A stretch of 26,303 nt of DNA from Paraglomus occultum (lineage: Eukaryota; Glomeromycota; Glomeromycetes; Paraglomerales; Paraglomeraceae): positions 1 to 26,303 of the forward strand of contig CAJVPJ010000399.1 of the NCBI GenBank assembly GCA_910592205.1, written 5' to 3'. Position numbers and translations under genes: made by a program. Below are positions 10,847 through 21,181 of this stretch, piece after piece (position 1 is the first letter of the stretch; the number at the start of each line of letters is the position of its first letter). The notes beneath the pieces are model-generated. The model had not been told where the DNA came from. It ran no database searches and worked only from the letters and a program-made list of their open reading frames with translations.

Positions 10847-11352
10847 AGCAGACGTTTTGAAAGCGTTGATCCAGAGCTACCAAAGACCATTTCGTTGAGC
10901 GAATTGTTAGAAGCCGTTCACTTGCAGGAAAACGTTCGGAAGAAACATCCAAGTTGGGAAAAGGTGACAACATTATAAGAATGCATATATATTAAATACC
11001 ATCACATCATTATAAGCTTTCCTCGGGGAAACCTCAGGACGTATCGAAGAAAACATGGGAATGCACACCACTTAGTCAATACGTCCTTCAATTTACTACT
11101 GATTTTGGTATCCTAATTTATTATTTTGGTTAAGCTTATTCTTGTACTCATATGGGGACGGGATAACACACCGAAAGAGATTTCGATTCAAACTATAATC
11201 TCCAGTTTTCAAGTTAAAAAATGGAGATCAAGGCCAATTTGTGCCCCAGCCGCAAATGCGCATCCACTTTTCAGCCAGCTCGCTGGGGCTGAACAATTTT
11301 GCCCCTGATGATGCACCACAGAACCAATACCAACGCAATGTCGATAGCTACT
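10847..11352 (+). CDS. candidate spliced gene fragment, unrecognised
   Basis: Three plus-strand segments read like exons. 10847-10963 is 39 codons after an AATAG acceptor (for example DPELPKTISLSELLEAV). 11038-11107 follows a CTCAG acceptor, and the first intron is 74 nt in phase (DVSKKTWECTPLSQYV). 11235-11352 follows an ATCAAG and contains MRIHFSASSLGLNNFAPDD. Joining them keeps the frame, although the first donor (GTGACA) is weak and the third segment ends at a stop with no clear continuation. No start codon was found, so at best the 5' end lies upstream. I recognise no family. The third segment overlaps a minus-strand ORF (11271-11564); at most one of the two is likely real. It could also be a decayed gene. 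Confidence 0.3.
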
Positions 11353-11564
11353 AATAACATAATTAATATCAAACGTCTTAATATTAAGCCGAACCATGAC
11401 AATGCAGGAAAAACCGGCCAGTCTTGCCTGCTTCGCAATCCTTGCATATATCTTGGAAGACTCTTAGTTACGTTATCCAAGCAATTGATTGACGGATCCC
11501 TTGCATCGATCGTTCGAATACCGTCCCGTTGGAGTAACGGACAATTTTCACACTTCTCAAACAT
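11271..11564 (-). CDS. candidate single-pass membrane protein, unrecognised
   Basis: A minus-strand frame of 97 codons starts at the ATG at 11562-11564. It begins MFEKCENCPLLQRDGIRT, with a CxxC pair, continues through a polar stretch and a PRYMQGLRSRQDWPVFP segment, and ends in one strong hydrophobic helix (about residues 60-88, for example LILIMLLVAIDIALVLVLW) followed by basic residues. The frame is closed upstream by an in-frame stop. The composition is protein-like, but an overlapping plus-strand reading is also plausible here. Its position about 430 bp from the start of the plus-strand gene at 11990 would make the two divergently transcribed. No family was recognised. Confidence 0.4.
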   Translation of the reverse strand: MFEKCENCPLLQRDGIRTIDARDPSINCLDNVTKSLPRYMQGLRSRQDWPVFPALSWFGLILRRLILIMLLVAIDIALVLVLWCIIRGKIVQPQRAG

Positions 11565-11989
11565 GAGATACAGTCTCGGATAAGGTTTCAAAGAGTATTA
11601 ATTCAGGTAATTATAAATTTGTGATCTTTGTCATAATTAAAAGGAAGTCTTATCGTTGTATTAAATGCTTTGTTTATAACCGAAAGTTGCATTCGACTCA
11701 TGCAGGTAGAGTACACAATAGTCCTAATTGATAAAGAACACAACGCATGGTAATTGGTTAAACATGTTTGACATGTGGCAAATATATTATCATATGAACG
11801 CATATAAAATGGCCACATGCAGCCTATTTAGAACCATATTCATTCAACAGCTGGTCTACAATCCCTGCCCCATACAAACAATACGATCAACCTTCTTTTC
11901 CAATTCCTTCAACCGTTTATATATCACACTCCCCCACCTACTCTCTTCCCTTTATTCTTCATCTGCTGGAACATAGCAGTCACCGTCAA

Positions 11990-13042
11990 ATGAATTTTCT
12001 CTTACTTACTGTGATCATCTTTTCAATATCAATAGTGCTTGCACAATTATTTTTCTCCTGTTCGACCGAATACGCAGAAGATTTACTAATAAGCGGGCTT
12101 ACTTCAATAATTAAACGATCGATTCTGCCTCTCCTCATGCTCCTCTATTTCGTACAAACTTCGGCTGTTTTTCATACCGGATGCTGGAACGAACGAAAAA
12201 ATAAAAAGGCTAGGATATCTAGAGCGTCGAAGAAAGAGTATGAGATAAAGCAGGAGAAACCAGAGCTTGTTCGAGTGCGACAATGGGCGGATGAAGATGA
12301 TTTTCGTTTGTTTGTATATTTAAAGTTAGACGAACTTATACAGAATGGGCAGGCTGGAGTCGAAGCTGTCGAGGAGGGCGAGGAGAGTAATCTGGAAGAT
12401 AATAATAAGCGAGACAACCAGGACAATAGAACCAAAACTGTAAATATTACATATATTAATGGAGATAATTCTAATACAACCACAGACACTATTACAGCCT
12501 CTAGTATGAATACAAATATAAGCACGAGTGCAACGACAATAAAAGCCACTGCTGCGACTGGTGCTCCAATAACAAGAAGACGAAGAACTACAACTGCTAC
12601 TACTAATACTACCACCGCTACCACAACAACAACGATGTCTACTGATAAAACCACTCGTAATACTAAACTTTCAACACGCAAATCGTCATTACCAACACCG
12701 CTGACACTGCTAAAACTTCACAACAAATCCACTAATGAGCGTCCCCCTACCACCATATCCACTCTTTTAGCAGAAATCACTCAAAACACTGACAAAATCA
12801 ACAAGAAAATAGAATCCCTAATACTTGAGGGCACACGTGCGTTGCAATCCGATTGGCGGGACTTTTCAAAGCAAGATCGAGCATACGACAATATAGACGA
12901 TGTTGGAGTTGATTTGGACTATTTTACATTCCTTGCTAGCATACCGGATGCTCTTAAAAAGATGGAACACCAGAAGGGCGCTTGGGCCGTTGCTATAGAA
13001 AGATTTAGGATTCTGAGAACATTTTTGAGGGGTCTGATATAA
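11990..13042 (+). CDS. threonine-rich protein with N-terminal hydrophobic segments
   Basis: This is an uninterrupted 350-codon frame from ATG, by far the longest in the window for its AT content. Residues 3-22 form a signal-peptide-like or membrane helix, and a second hydrophobic segment covers about 44-61. A basic stretch (66-90) follows, then an ordered-looking segment (RQWADEDDFRLFVYLKLDEL, 97-116), an acidic/polar run (120-146) and a Thr/Asn-rich low-complexity region (about 157-235). The C-terminal part (255-350) looks folded and helical, with KINKKIESLILEGTRALQ and ALKKMEHQKGAWAVAIERFR. A CT-rich tract immediately upstream (about 11930-11960) could be a fungal-type promoter element. I do not recognise a family. 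The large antisense frame at 12172-12681 is explained by the Thr codons read backwards. Confidence 0.7.
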   Translation: MNFLLLTVIIFSISIVLAQLFFSCSTEYAEDLLISGLTSIIKRSILPLLMLLYFVQTSAVFHTGCWNERKNKKARISRASKKEYEIKQEKPELVRVRQWADEDDFRLFVYLKLDELIQNGQAGVEAVEEGEESNLEDNNKRDNQDNRTKTVNITYINGDNSNTTTDTITASSMNTNISTSATTIKATAATGAPITRRRRTTTATTNTTTATTTTTMSTDKTTRNTKLSTRKSSLPTPLTLLKLHNKSTNERPPTTISTLLAEITQNTDKINKKIESLILEGTRALQSDWRDFSKQDRAYDNIDDVGVDLDYFTFLASIPDALKKMEHQKGAWAVAIERFRILRTFLRGLI

Positions 13043-15216
13043 AGACAATTGGATTGAAATCGTATAGATTGTGGTGGTGATCGCCAAAAGGGACAATCAA
13101 AAATTATACAATAAAGAAAATTATGCAATGTATTACTATTACTAAAGTATTCGATCTCCGAAAATGTAGTGTAACAGCCCAGATTTGGAAAAGAGATATT
13201 AAAATTCTAAAAATAATCATGTAACAAATACATGGCTAATTGGTATCACTACCATGAATATCTTGTCACGTAATCTGCAGCGCTTTCATTATTACTTTAC
13301 CGTCTGCCGTTCAGGATGTAGCCGAATATCGTCATTGCACGAGACTGCAAGCAAATGTAAGAGTACAGCAAGTCAGTCAAATATTCGATATGGTAGCACT
13401 AAATGTGAAAACAGTGGCGAGTATTCATTTGCGCCGGGGATTGCAGATAACCAACTTGGTTTTATGGAGTCGCATAAATATTGAAAGACGTGTAATGAGC
13501 GACATTGGATGCAAAATTTTTTAACACGTACTTAGAAGTATATACCTATTATTGTACTAAGTATCGGTATAGTCGTTTATAAACTGCGAGTGCATCGTGT
13601 TTGACAACACATGTGCTCTTCATCTACCTTTTAACCAACATTCTTGTCAAGCTGTAACGTAAATTATCGATTTATTACTTTTGCTAGCCAATTAATTATT
13701 TCAAATATTACCTCAGCAAAAACTTTGTTCTAGTCCAGCTACCATTAAATGATTTCAATTAGTGACGTGTAATCTACTATCATACTTATACTCACTATCT
13801 AAAAATCGATCTTGTATACGCTTTCCTGGACTATAATTGAATCACGAGTTGTTACCTCGATTTCTTTTTATGTGATTAGTTCAACAAAAAGCCTGTCAGT
13901 TGCGGAAACATAACCTTTATTGTGCGCAAAAATTAAATAATTACCGAAAGTTTATTACAAAATATCCGGGTTACAATTAACGCGATTTTATTAGAACATC
14001 AAGAACTATTGTAATACAAAGATAAAATAATATTTGATTCGTGGAATTAATTCTTTGCTGAAGATAATCTAAGAGAGCCGTTTTCTTGTCTGATTTATAT
14101 AATTACTGGCGTTTTACTGATACTAAACTAATCAAAGCCTTTGAATAAATAAATCTTTAGAGAGCATTTTAAACGGGCCCAAAGTTGGGTCCACGGATTT
14201 GCCAGAAGTAAAAATAACAAGCTTCATCAACAGAACCTTTATAAAAAGGCTTACTTTCCTTTGCTGGAATATTTATACTAGTCCCCAGCAAAATAATGGC
14301 CAGTATTTTTTAACATATCAATTTTGTTCTTATATTTGAGGCAATTATTCCTTAAACTGGTGACCTTTTGCAGGCAATTTTGCCTGCAATTTTTGACCTC
14401 CTTTTTTTTGACTATGTCACTAATATTGTATCATTCTCACTAGGCTCAATAATGAAAGTTTTACATCTAGATGGGCACATAAAATGGATGACCCTGAAGT
14501 AATAATGTTCAAGTGATCAAGACAATAAACAAAATTCGGACTATTTTGTCTTATATTATGTAATAGGGGTGTTGGATTATTTTTCATTTGAACTGTATGT
14601 ATACTTGTACCAGAGAATCTTGTAATCATTCCATAAACCGAAACATTTGTACCAGGCACATAAAATTTTTTTCAGGTGTGATGTCAATGATTCAACCTTG
14701 GAATACCAGAAAGACTGAAATGTGAAAGAAATGCTTAATTTTAATTTGATAAAATCCATCCAACATATAAAATCTTTAATAATATGAATTGTTCTTTTCT
14801 CATAACTCCACAAGTCTTCAACTGCATAGATTTTATGTATCCCATATAAATGACTAAGTTTTAAAGGTTTACGGCAAGCCGATCCGATGAATCAGATGAG
14901 TAAGTCATGTGATAAAACCTTATACAAAACCCATGATCTTAGTATAGCACACGAGTATAAATACGGCGTAACGCATTTTCTGTCACAGTCATGCGTGATG
15001 AAATCCCGTCTCGTGACGATTTTTCAGTCACAGCGTGTTCCGTCACAGTAAAGAAGCCCGAATCTTGTCATCAAAATAGCATGTTTGAAATGTTGACATG
15101 TTTTTATTGTTGAAATATTAGATAGATTTTTATTCATAAATAGTAAATAAACGATTTGGAAATCGAGTTACTTACTTTGTTTCTTTCATCGTTAAAATAT
15201 TAATTAACCGGATATA
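13043..15216. other. gene-free AT-rich region with a short palindrome
   Basis: No frame here has a recognisable domain; the 76-79 codon frames at 13254-13484, 14420-14659 and 14577-14813 look like chance. A 22-bp hairpin lies at 14368-14389, and the motif GTCACAG recurs in both direct and close spacing at about 14983-15050. Confidence 0.4.
14368..14389. repeat. perfect 10-bp inverted repeat (hairpin)
   Basis: TTGCAGGCAA and TTGCCTGCAA form a perfect 10-bp inverted repeat with a 2-nt spacer. It is followed by a T-rich stretch but there is no adjacent gene to terminate. Its function is unknown. Confidence 0.6.
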
Positions 15217-15310
15217 CAGTACCTATAAAAGCGGCTCACATAAAAGCTGCAAGTTTCGGCTCATTTAAGCTGTAACGACCGATATATAAACGGCTCATTA
15301 AACAACTGTC
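15217..15310. repeat. possible solitary pogo-like terminal repeat
   Basis: After a TA, the sequence CAGTACCTATAAAAGCGGCT begins like the termini of the CAGT-starting elements elsewhere in this window. CGGCTCA then recurs three times within about 70 bp. I found no matching opposite end, so this may be a truncated element or coincidence. Confidence 0.3.
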
Positions 15311-15507
15311 GGCCAAAACAAATACCTCCTTTCCCGTTCTGCCCCTATTACTTACACCGCTTTTCCTCCTTCCAGTTATTTCTTTTAAATCACTTTGAAA
15401 TTCTCCCTCACTTTCCCTCTCATGTCTTCGTCCGCAAAAATGTCTGTCGCATACATATTATCGTGAAGATTTCAACGTGATTATTACGCTCAAATGAGAT
15501 GGTATAG

Positions 15508-15709
15508 TTGAGATCTGATGAAGAAAATTTAGAACTAGTGTTAGAGCTAGAGTTAGCATTAATATGCATAGACATTTTGAAATAAGCTCATTTAATAATA
15601 CGGCCAACAGAAGCGAGTAGGCAATGCTTGTAATTAGAGAGTTTGTTATTAGAAACAGATTCAGCGAGTGAACTCTGTAAGCATGTGCGATATCTCTGTT
15701 ACAAGACTG
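15508..15709 (+). pseudogene. possible decayed ORF, unrecognised
   Basis: One plus-strand frame reads RSDEENLELVLELELALICI and, after in-frame stops at about 15574 and 15631, LLLETDSASELCKHVRYL. The acidic/leucine-rich start and the same-frame continuation across stops suggest a degraded coding region, possibly of a transposable element, but no family signature is visible. Confidence 0.25.
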
Positions 15710-17482
15710 TTATTTAGGTCTTGCTGATTCAGAAAAAACTCCTTTTTTGATGGGGGGCTCATGCTTAACAAAAATTTGCATAATATTACTTATAATAGAA
15801 AGTTGCCAAAATTTACGATTTGCAGGCTGCAAAACAGTTTAAGGAATAAGGTTATCGTCAATCCCAATCTCACCAAATTATTAAAATACACATACTGTAT
15901 AAAAATAAAGGTGAGGTGGTTGTAATCATGCCTGACGTATAAAAAAGTAAATAATAATAGTAATAGAACTGGTTTTGTATTAAATTTTTAGAAAAACAAA
16001 ACTTATTACTATTGTCACTGCCATTACCTTTGCTGCTGACTGTATTAATTATAACTCAAATTTAGTATGTAAACATTGTATTGTCATATAACGTAAAACA
16101 GTCAGTAAATTATCATTATTGTTGTTGTTGAAGTTAAATAAATTAATAAAGTCCATTGGAATGAGTTATGTTGTAGAACACATGTCTTAATATTAAGTTT
16201 CATGTAAATAATTTGATCAGGCCATTTAATCAGTCATATTTCAATTAATTCAATTAATTTAGATTAGTATTTCAATAAATTATAAACTGAGAAGTAAAAA
16301 CGTATCAAGTATTGCGAAAACTTCTATGTAAAAATGTATTGTGTCATCTTGCATTCCAAATTTACCAATAGGCTGCAATCGCGGGACTGCCACTTTTTAC
16401 CTAATACTGTTGCTCGCGATTGTCACATGAGTGCCAGGAGTTATTTTTCTTACCCGTGACGCGTAAATTTTCCCCCACACTGACGGTTTCTCTTTCACTT
16501 TATTAACACTACTATGGACGCTGAATAAATTATGGGAGTTATTCTCGTTGAGTGATCGATATAAAGGCAAAAGAAAAAAATTCTAGGTGGTATGAAGAAA
16601 GACCTTGATAAAAACAAATAGCAACGATGAACTGGAACGAGAGGAATAGAGTCGTATATAGCACGTTTGGCAGTTTTGGCCGTTATAACGAGAGACGGTA
16701 TCTAAAAAAATACTAAAAGTAAATGTGAACAAGAAGTTAACCGCAGCAAACTAAGTTTAACATCCGGCTACAAAAAATTCAGTTAAGCCTCTTCAATAGT
16801 AATATCACAGCAACAGAAAAAAAGAACATTTGTAAAATGGTATGATCATTGTACTGACATGATTTTACTTTCTTTAAGAGAAAATAGAAGTCCTCCAAAA
16901 ACAAAATTAATTATTTTATATTCAGGCAACTTATACGCAACTTCAAGAAAGAAGCAGACTGAACGCGATAGACACTTAAAGCTAATATTACAGTATGATG
17001 GTATTTTTTATTCATTACTATTGCTTTTTCATTTCTATAAATGGTGCCAAACTTTTAATATATGTTTGCAATGCAGTTTAACAACAAATTGCTAAAGATT
17101 ATTAGTCGTCAGGTAAAAGTTTATTATTAATTTGTGTAAGTTTGCTGCCAATATATTTATAATGAACATTGTTTATTTTCTCCCTTAGAACGATAGAAAA
17201 TGTCTACAAGTAGAAGACAACGTTGTTGCTGACAATAAATAGGCCACATGAAGAATACCAACTTCAAGTTTCAAGGATAACGAAGGCATAAATAATGAGA
17301 CAGAGAATCAATAGAATCTGGAGTAAGCTGCGAGCCATTGTGATTTTCTGCCTGGAAACTAATATATTAGCATTTAAGTAACACTGCGGACGTTATATTA
17401 TTTATGAAAAACCCGCAATTATAGAACCGTAATTTTATAATTCCAACAGTATTATCTTTACAGTCAACCTTAATTAAGTACA
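15710..17482. other. gene-free AT-rich region
   Basis: This stretch is very AT-rich with many short stops. The only frame of note is 78 codons at 16859-17095 (plus) with no motif. I see no repeat matching elsewhere in the window and no RNA gene. Confidence 0.4.
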
Positions 17483-17538
17483 CAGTGAAAGTCGATATAA
17501 CGGACCGTCGATATAACGGATTTTGCCTTATATATATA

Positions 17539-18365
17539 CAGTGAACTCTCCCTAAATGCACTCTCCCTAAATGCACTCTCCCTAAATGCACAGTCTCCCT
17601 AAATGCACGCTATTTGATGGTCCCAACCTCGGGACCTAATGCTAAATGCACACTCTCTATATTCTGCACGTGCAATAGATTTTGCGGTCCCAGCTATATA
17701 AAATAATCCCAGCAGCTAAATATAATATAGTCAGTCAATGCCATCACCAATGAAAATTCGGCGAGTTAAAGACTTACCATTCCCAGGTCATAAGACAATA
17801 ACAAATTATCGGATCATAAAATGTAACGAATAGAAAATCCGTGCTATAATCATTCCACTTTACGCAGTTCTGTAGTAACGTTGTCTGTTAACATCAGGTC
17901 ATGTATTTATTTACACATCAATAGTCAGAACATCTTAATATCATATTCTATAATAATTTACGATTGTAACAGTTAGCCTCTATTTAAGGTTATAACTAAT
18001 TGTTAGTTAGAGGATTGCACTGAACTTTTACCGTTAATAAAAACGATTCATCATGCGCCAAAAAGTAAGACAACTTTGACTGATTCGCAAAAATACGAAC
18101 TTTGCCTGTATGCTCGCGATAATAAGAAATCTCGTGCTAGTGCGGAGTATTTTTACTACAACAAGAAAATGCATAAAAATGGCGAATATTCTTGAGAGAT
18201 ATATTAGAGAGAAAAAAGCTAATACGATGCGACAAACAAGCATAGATCAATATTTTAACCAATATGAATGAAGTATCGGAATATCACGTGAATTTACTAT
18301 ACTCTCCCTAAATGCACGCTCTCAGATTTATGGTCCCAAGGCGTGCATTTAGGGAGAGTTCACTG
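17539..18365 (+). mobile_element. 827-bp non-autonomous pogo/Tigger-like element
   Basis: The element has perfect 23-bp terminal inverted repeats (CAGTGAACTCTCCCTAAATG... at the left; its exact complement at the right) and is flanked by TA on both sides (17537-17538 and 18366-18367). Just inside the left end the 15-bp unit CTCTCCCTAAATGCA is repeated three times in tandem plus one near-copy; another direct copy lies at 18302-18316. These subterminal repeats are probably transposase-binding sites. Inside are two fragments of a pogo/Tigger-type transposase gene, described separately. The element is therefore best read as an internally deleted derivative of a full-length transposon. Confidence 0.9.
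18055..18271 (+). pseudogene. internally deleted pogo/Tigger transposase remnant
   Basis: The first fragment, 18055-18195, reads APKSKTTLTDSQKYELCLYA then RDNKKSRASAEYF and stops. It resembles the N-terminal CENP-B/Psq-type helix-turn-helix DNA-binding region of Tigger/pogo transposases. In the +1 frame a second fragment, about 18179-18271, reads MANILERYIREKKANTMRQT and ends SIDQYFNQYE. The C-terminal QTSIDQYF fits the PCNA-interacting (PIP-box) pattern QxxIxxYF, a feature reported for pogo-type transposases. The catalytic DDE domain is entirely absent, so the gene cannot make an active transposase. The family call rests on the N-terminal motif plus the TA/CAGT ends of the host element. Confidence 0.65.
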
Positions 18366-18585
18366 TACGGACTTTTTTGCTGAAACGGAATTTTTACTAA
18401 GTATTATAGCGGACTTTTATATTAAACAGTGATATAACGGATCCCATTTAATTTAGCTTAGCTCGATATAATGGATTTTGTGTAACTGCGTCCGTTATAT
18501 CCATACTGAAGTCCGCTATATTATAGCGGAGTCTGTTATACACAAGAATAACCCATTTTCCGCACATATCTAGCAAATTTACATA

Positions 18586-18889
18586 ATGTCGACTTATGGC
18601 CCTATAAATTTAAATAATAAACGAAAAAATGCTTCTCAGCAAAGTGATGTAAATAAACGAACTTGCGTTATTTTATTAACATCGCGTTCAACTGTTAAGA
18701 ATATAGTCGATACGGTAAGGAGTATTAATGCGGAGGAGGAAGGTGAAGAACTTAGTGTTAAGAAGGTGTCTATTCGTGAAGCACTTGAATGTGTAACGCT
18801 GTTCAGAACGAAATACCAGCGATAAATGCAATCAGCAGTCAATAACGAAATGAACATTTTGAGTGGCATTGTTATTTGATTTTTGCGGA
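18586..18889 (+). pseudogene. possible second transposase remnant (Tigger C-terminal type)
   Basis: A 79-codon frame from ATG begins MSTYGPINLNNKRKNASQQS and ends with an acidic stretch, INAEEEGEELSVKKVSIREA, then LECVTLFRTKYQR and a stop. Further open sequence follows in the same frame to 18889. The acidic patch followed by (S/N)xxEALxxxxxF resembles the region near the C-terminus of Tigger/jerky-type transposases. It lies directly beside the pogo-like cluster. The start plus late-protein segment without a catalytic core again suggests internal deletion. A short unrelated gene cannot be excluded. Confidence 0.4.
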
Positions 18890-20705
18890 TAATAAATTAT
18901 GCTATCGATAATACGACTGCAATTCGATTAAAGGTAAAATGAAGCTGATTTCAAAATTATTAAACGTAAATCATAACCATGGATTTGAAACAGTTGATTT
19001 ACTATCAAACGGTTGCTCTCCTAATGACTTATACTAGAGTTTCCTTTTATTATCTTTAATACTAACCCATCATTTTCTAATACGATACAGGTTTTACTGG
19101 TCATAAATTGTGTCAGATTTGTAGCACTCGGGCCACAGCGAACCAAAATTATCTATCGTATTTATTACTATACTCATTCGAACAGTATATAAAGAATATG
19201 GAAATTTGTCCCGATTAGGTATTAACAAGAATAAACAAAAAAATTTGCTTTATGTTTCTTCAAGTTTTCGTTTTTTTCTCGGTTTATTATGTGTTGGGAT
19301 TAAGGTTCGTTTACGGTTTATTATTTTTTTTTCTTGGATCTAGATATTCCTGGAGGGTTCGGGCATCATTGATTTTATAAACATAGTAGCAATTTTCTCT
19401 CCTTGTTCTTTTTTCAAAATGCTTCTAATGGTGCTGTAATTTTTGGGTTCCATAGTAATAGTAGATTTAATGAACATTAGTTTTATCTTAATATTTTTTA
19501 TACAGGTATAATCATATATATATTAATCCTGTTATGGTTTACATCACATTCTGGTATAATAAAGTAACCATTAAGCTTAACAAGTCCATAAGTTATGAAC
19601 AAGCACCATTATTACTTTGCAAAACGTCATCAGTCACACTGGTCAATTTTACAGCCACATCATAATCAGCCTTTTATTTGTAGAATGTTCACTTTGTCTG
19701 GTTTTGTTGCAGCATGCCACATATTAGACATCGAACTTTTTGTCTGTTGTTGAATTAACTAACGCTCATGTTTTGTTTTTGTTTTTGTTAGTTATATTAA
19801 GTAAAAAGCGTGGCAACAGAAACCACAACAAACGTTTTACTCTGCAACTTTAATAGTAGAACCTTCGTAAAAAAATTTTTACAAAAAATGCAGCCAAAGT
19901 TGATAATATTTTGAAAATTTTGATAAAAAACGCACTCAGGTTAGCTAAAAATTTCTAATATACAATAAACTCTCAATAGCTTAAATTTTCTGCACGAAAG
20001 AAAAAGCAACGTAAGATAATTTGGTTTGTTATTATTGGTACGTGTTATTAATATTCTATCTATAAAAATAAACGCGTATTATTCTATTGTTTTAACGCCG
20101 ATTGAAAAATTACCAAAGTATTTGGCATAGTTGCTGCTAAATTTCTTCTGGTTTAGAAAACAAATTTTCATAATAATGCATAAGCTGTGTCAGAAGTTGC
20201 TAATCTCATATTAAAGTAATTACAATTTTTCCGTTGCCAAGTCCAATACTTCGGGTTAATAATTTTGTAAAAGTTATTAATAACACTTTTAACTTATTAA
20301 AAATTTTGTTTCTAGTGAGCATGTGTTGCAATATTTTATCTATGTGCCGCTAAAAATCGAGCATCGATGTCTCACAAGCGAATGAAATGGAACGTTGTGT
20401 GGATACTTTGCGCGAGTCATTTTACATCCATAATTCTGCGTTCTTGGTCCCGAGGAGAAAAGACAAGTGAACGGACTTGCAATATGTTGCATGTGCGATT
20501 TACTTAGTATCACTCACAGGAATCGGTTATTATTGTGTATCGTAAATAGCAATCAATTAACTGGTCAACCTTGTTTGAAACTTTCAATTTTACTATGTCG
20601 TCGCATAACTTTTTTTTTTTCACTTTGTTTGGTTCACAAATGAAATTTGCGCTTAGATTCATGTGTACTTGATGCACAAGAAACGATTTTCAATTTGGTC
20701 AATTT
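18890..20705. other. gene-free AT-rich region
   Basis: No frame of useful length and no recognisable repeat or RNA gene was seen. Long T-rich and A-rich runs dominate. Confidence 0.4.
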
Positions 20706-21181
20706 TTAAATTTTTGGGAATGAACATGTTAATGTATGCACATTCATATTAGTTAAAAATTTTTTATTGCCTTCGGTGTGATCTTCCGAATAACGAGTAA
20801 ATTTACAAATGTCTAGAAAACTTCGGATATGGTTAACTCGGAATTTAATAGACACTTTGGTATATCGGGATATTTCCAACAGGTTTTGGCAGCGTTCTGG
20901 AAAAATAGTTTGCCACATGTAAAAATTACGCCAATAATCACGTGAACGTTTATCTAGGTTTATTTTACTAGTTTTATAAACCTCAGCTCTTATTATTGTT
21001 TGCTTAATTCTGATCTCCTTGTTAGGTAAATATATACGATGGGCATTATCATAAAATAGGACGAGCCGATTCCCGAATTCACTTTTGCGCCGCTTTTCCA
21101 ATACATTAGTTCCAGCGTTTTTTTTATTGTCCCCGCACGATTTGCAATAATAACCAAATCGTCTATGTGAAGTTTGAACAT
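20706..21181 (-). pseudogene. possible decayed LINE-type reverse transcriptase fragment
   Basis: On the minus strand a frame at 21181-20993 reads MFKLHIDDLVIIANRAGTIK, continuing KTLELMYWKSGAKVN and then SSYF. The order xxDDLVIIA, a leucine-rich helix, GxKxN and a following S-x-F resembles the catalytic DD motif and the downstream block of LINE-type reverse transcriptases. In an overlapping frame a 131-codon stretch (to 20706) continues with basic/aromatic sequence (for example DKRSRDYWRNFYMWQTIFPE), which would need a frameshift to join. No other RT motifs were found upstream, so the call is tentative. Confidence 0.33.

Larger units (their letters stand above)
17483..18508. mobile_element. 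pogo/Tigger-like MITE, interrupted by a second element
   Basis: The left end reads CAGTGAAAGTCGATATAACG and the reverse complement of the right end reads CAGTATGGATATAACGGAC. Both share the GATATAACGGAC core of about 12 bp, and GATATAACGGA recurs just inside the left end. The 827-bp element at 17539-18365 is inserted inside it; without that insert and its TA duplication this element would be about 197 bp. The flanking TA duplication is not clean, so the exact ends are uncertain. It has no coding capacity of its own. Confidence 0.6.

Noticed and set aside
12172-12681. 169-codon minus-strand frame rich in Val/Leu
   Set aside because: It is the antisense of the Thr/Asn-rich part of the 350-aa plus-strand gene; repeated ACN/AAC codons read backwards give Val/Leu-rich sequence.
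13254-13560. Possible fourth copy of the dispersed repeat (TTTTTTAACACGTA)
   Set aside because: Only one short block matches; the other landmarks are missing.
17367-17591. Minus-strand frame with HLGRV repeats
   Set aside because: The peptide repeat is produced by the 15-bp subterminal DNA repeats of the transposable element; not a gene.
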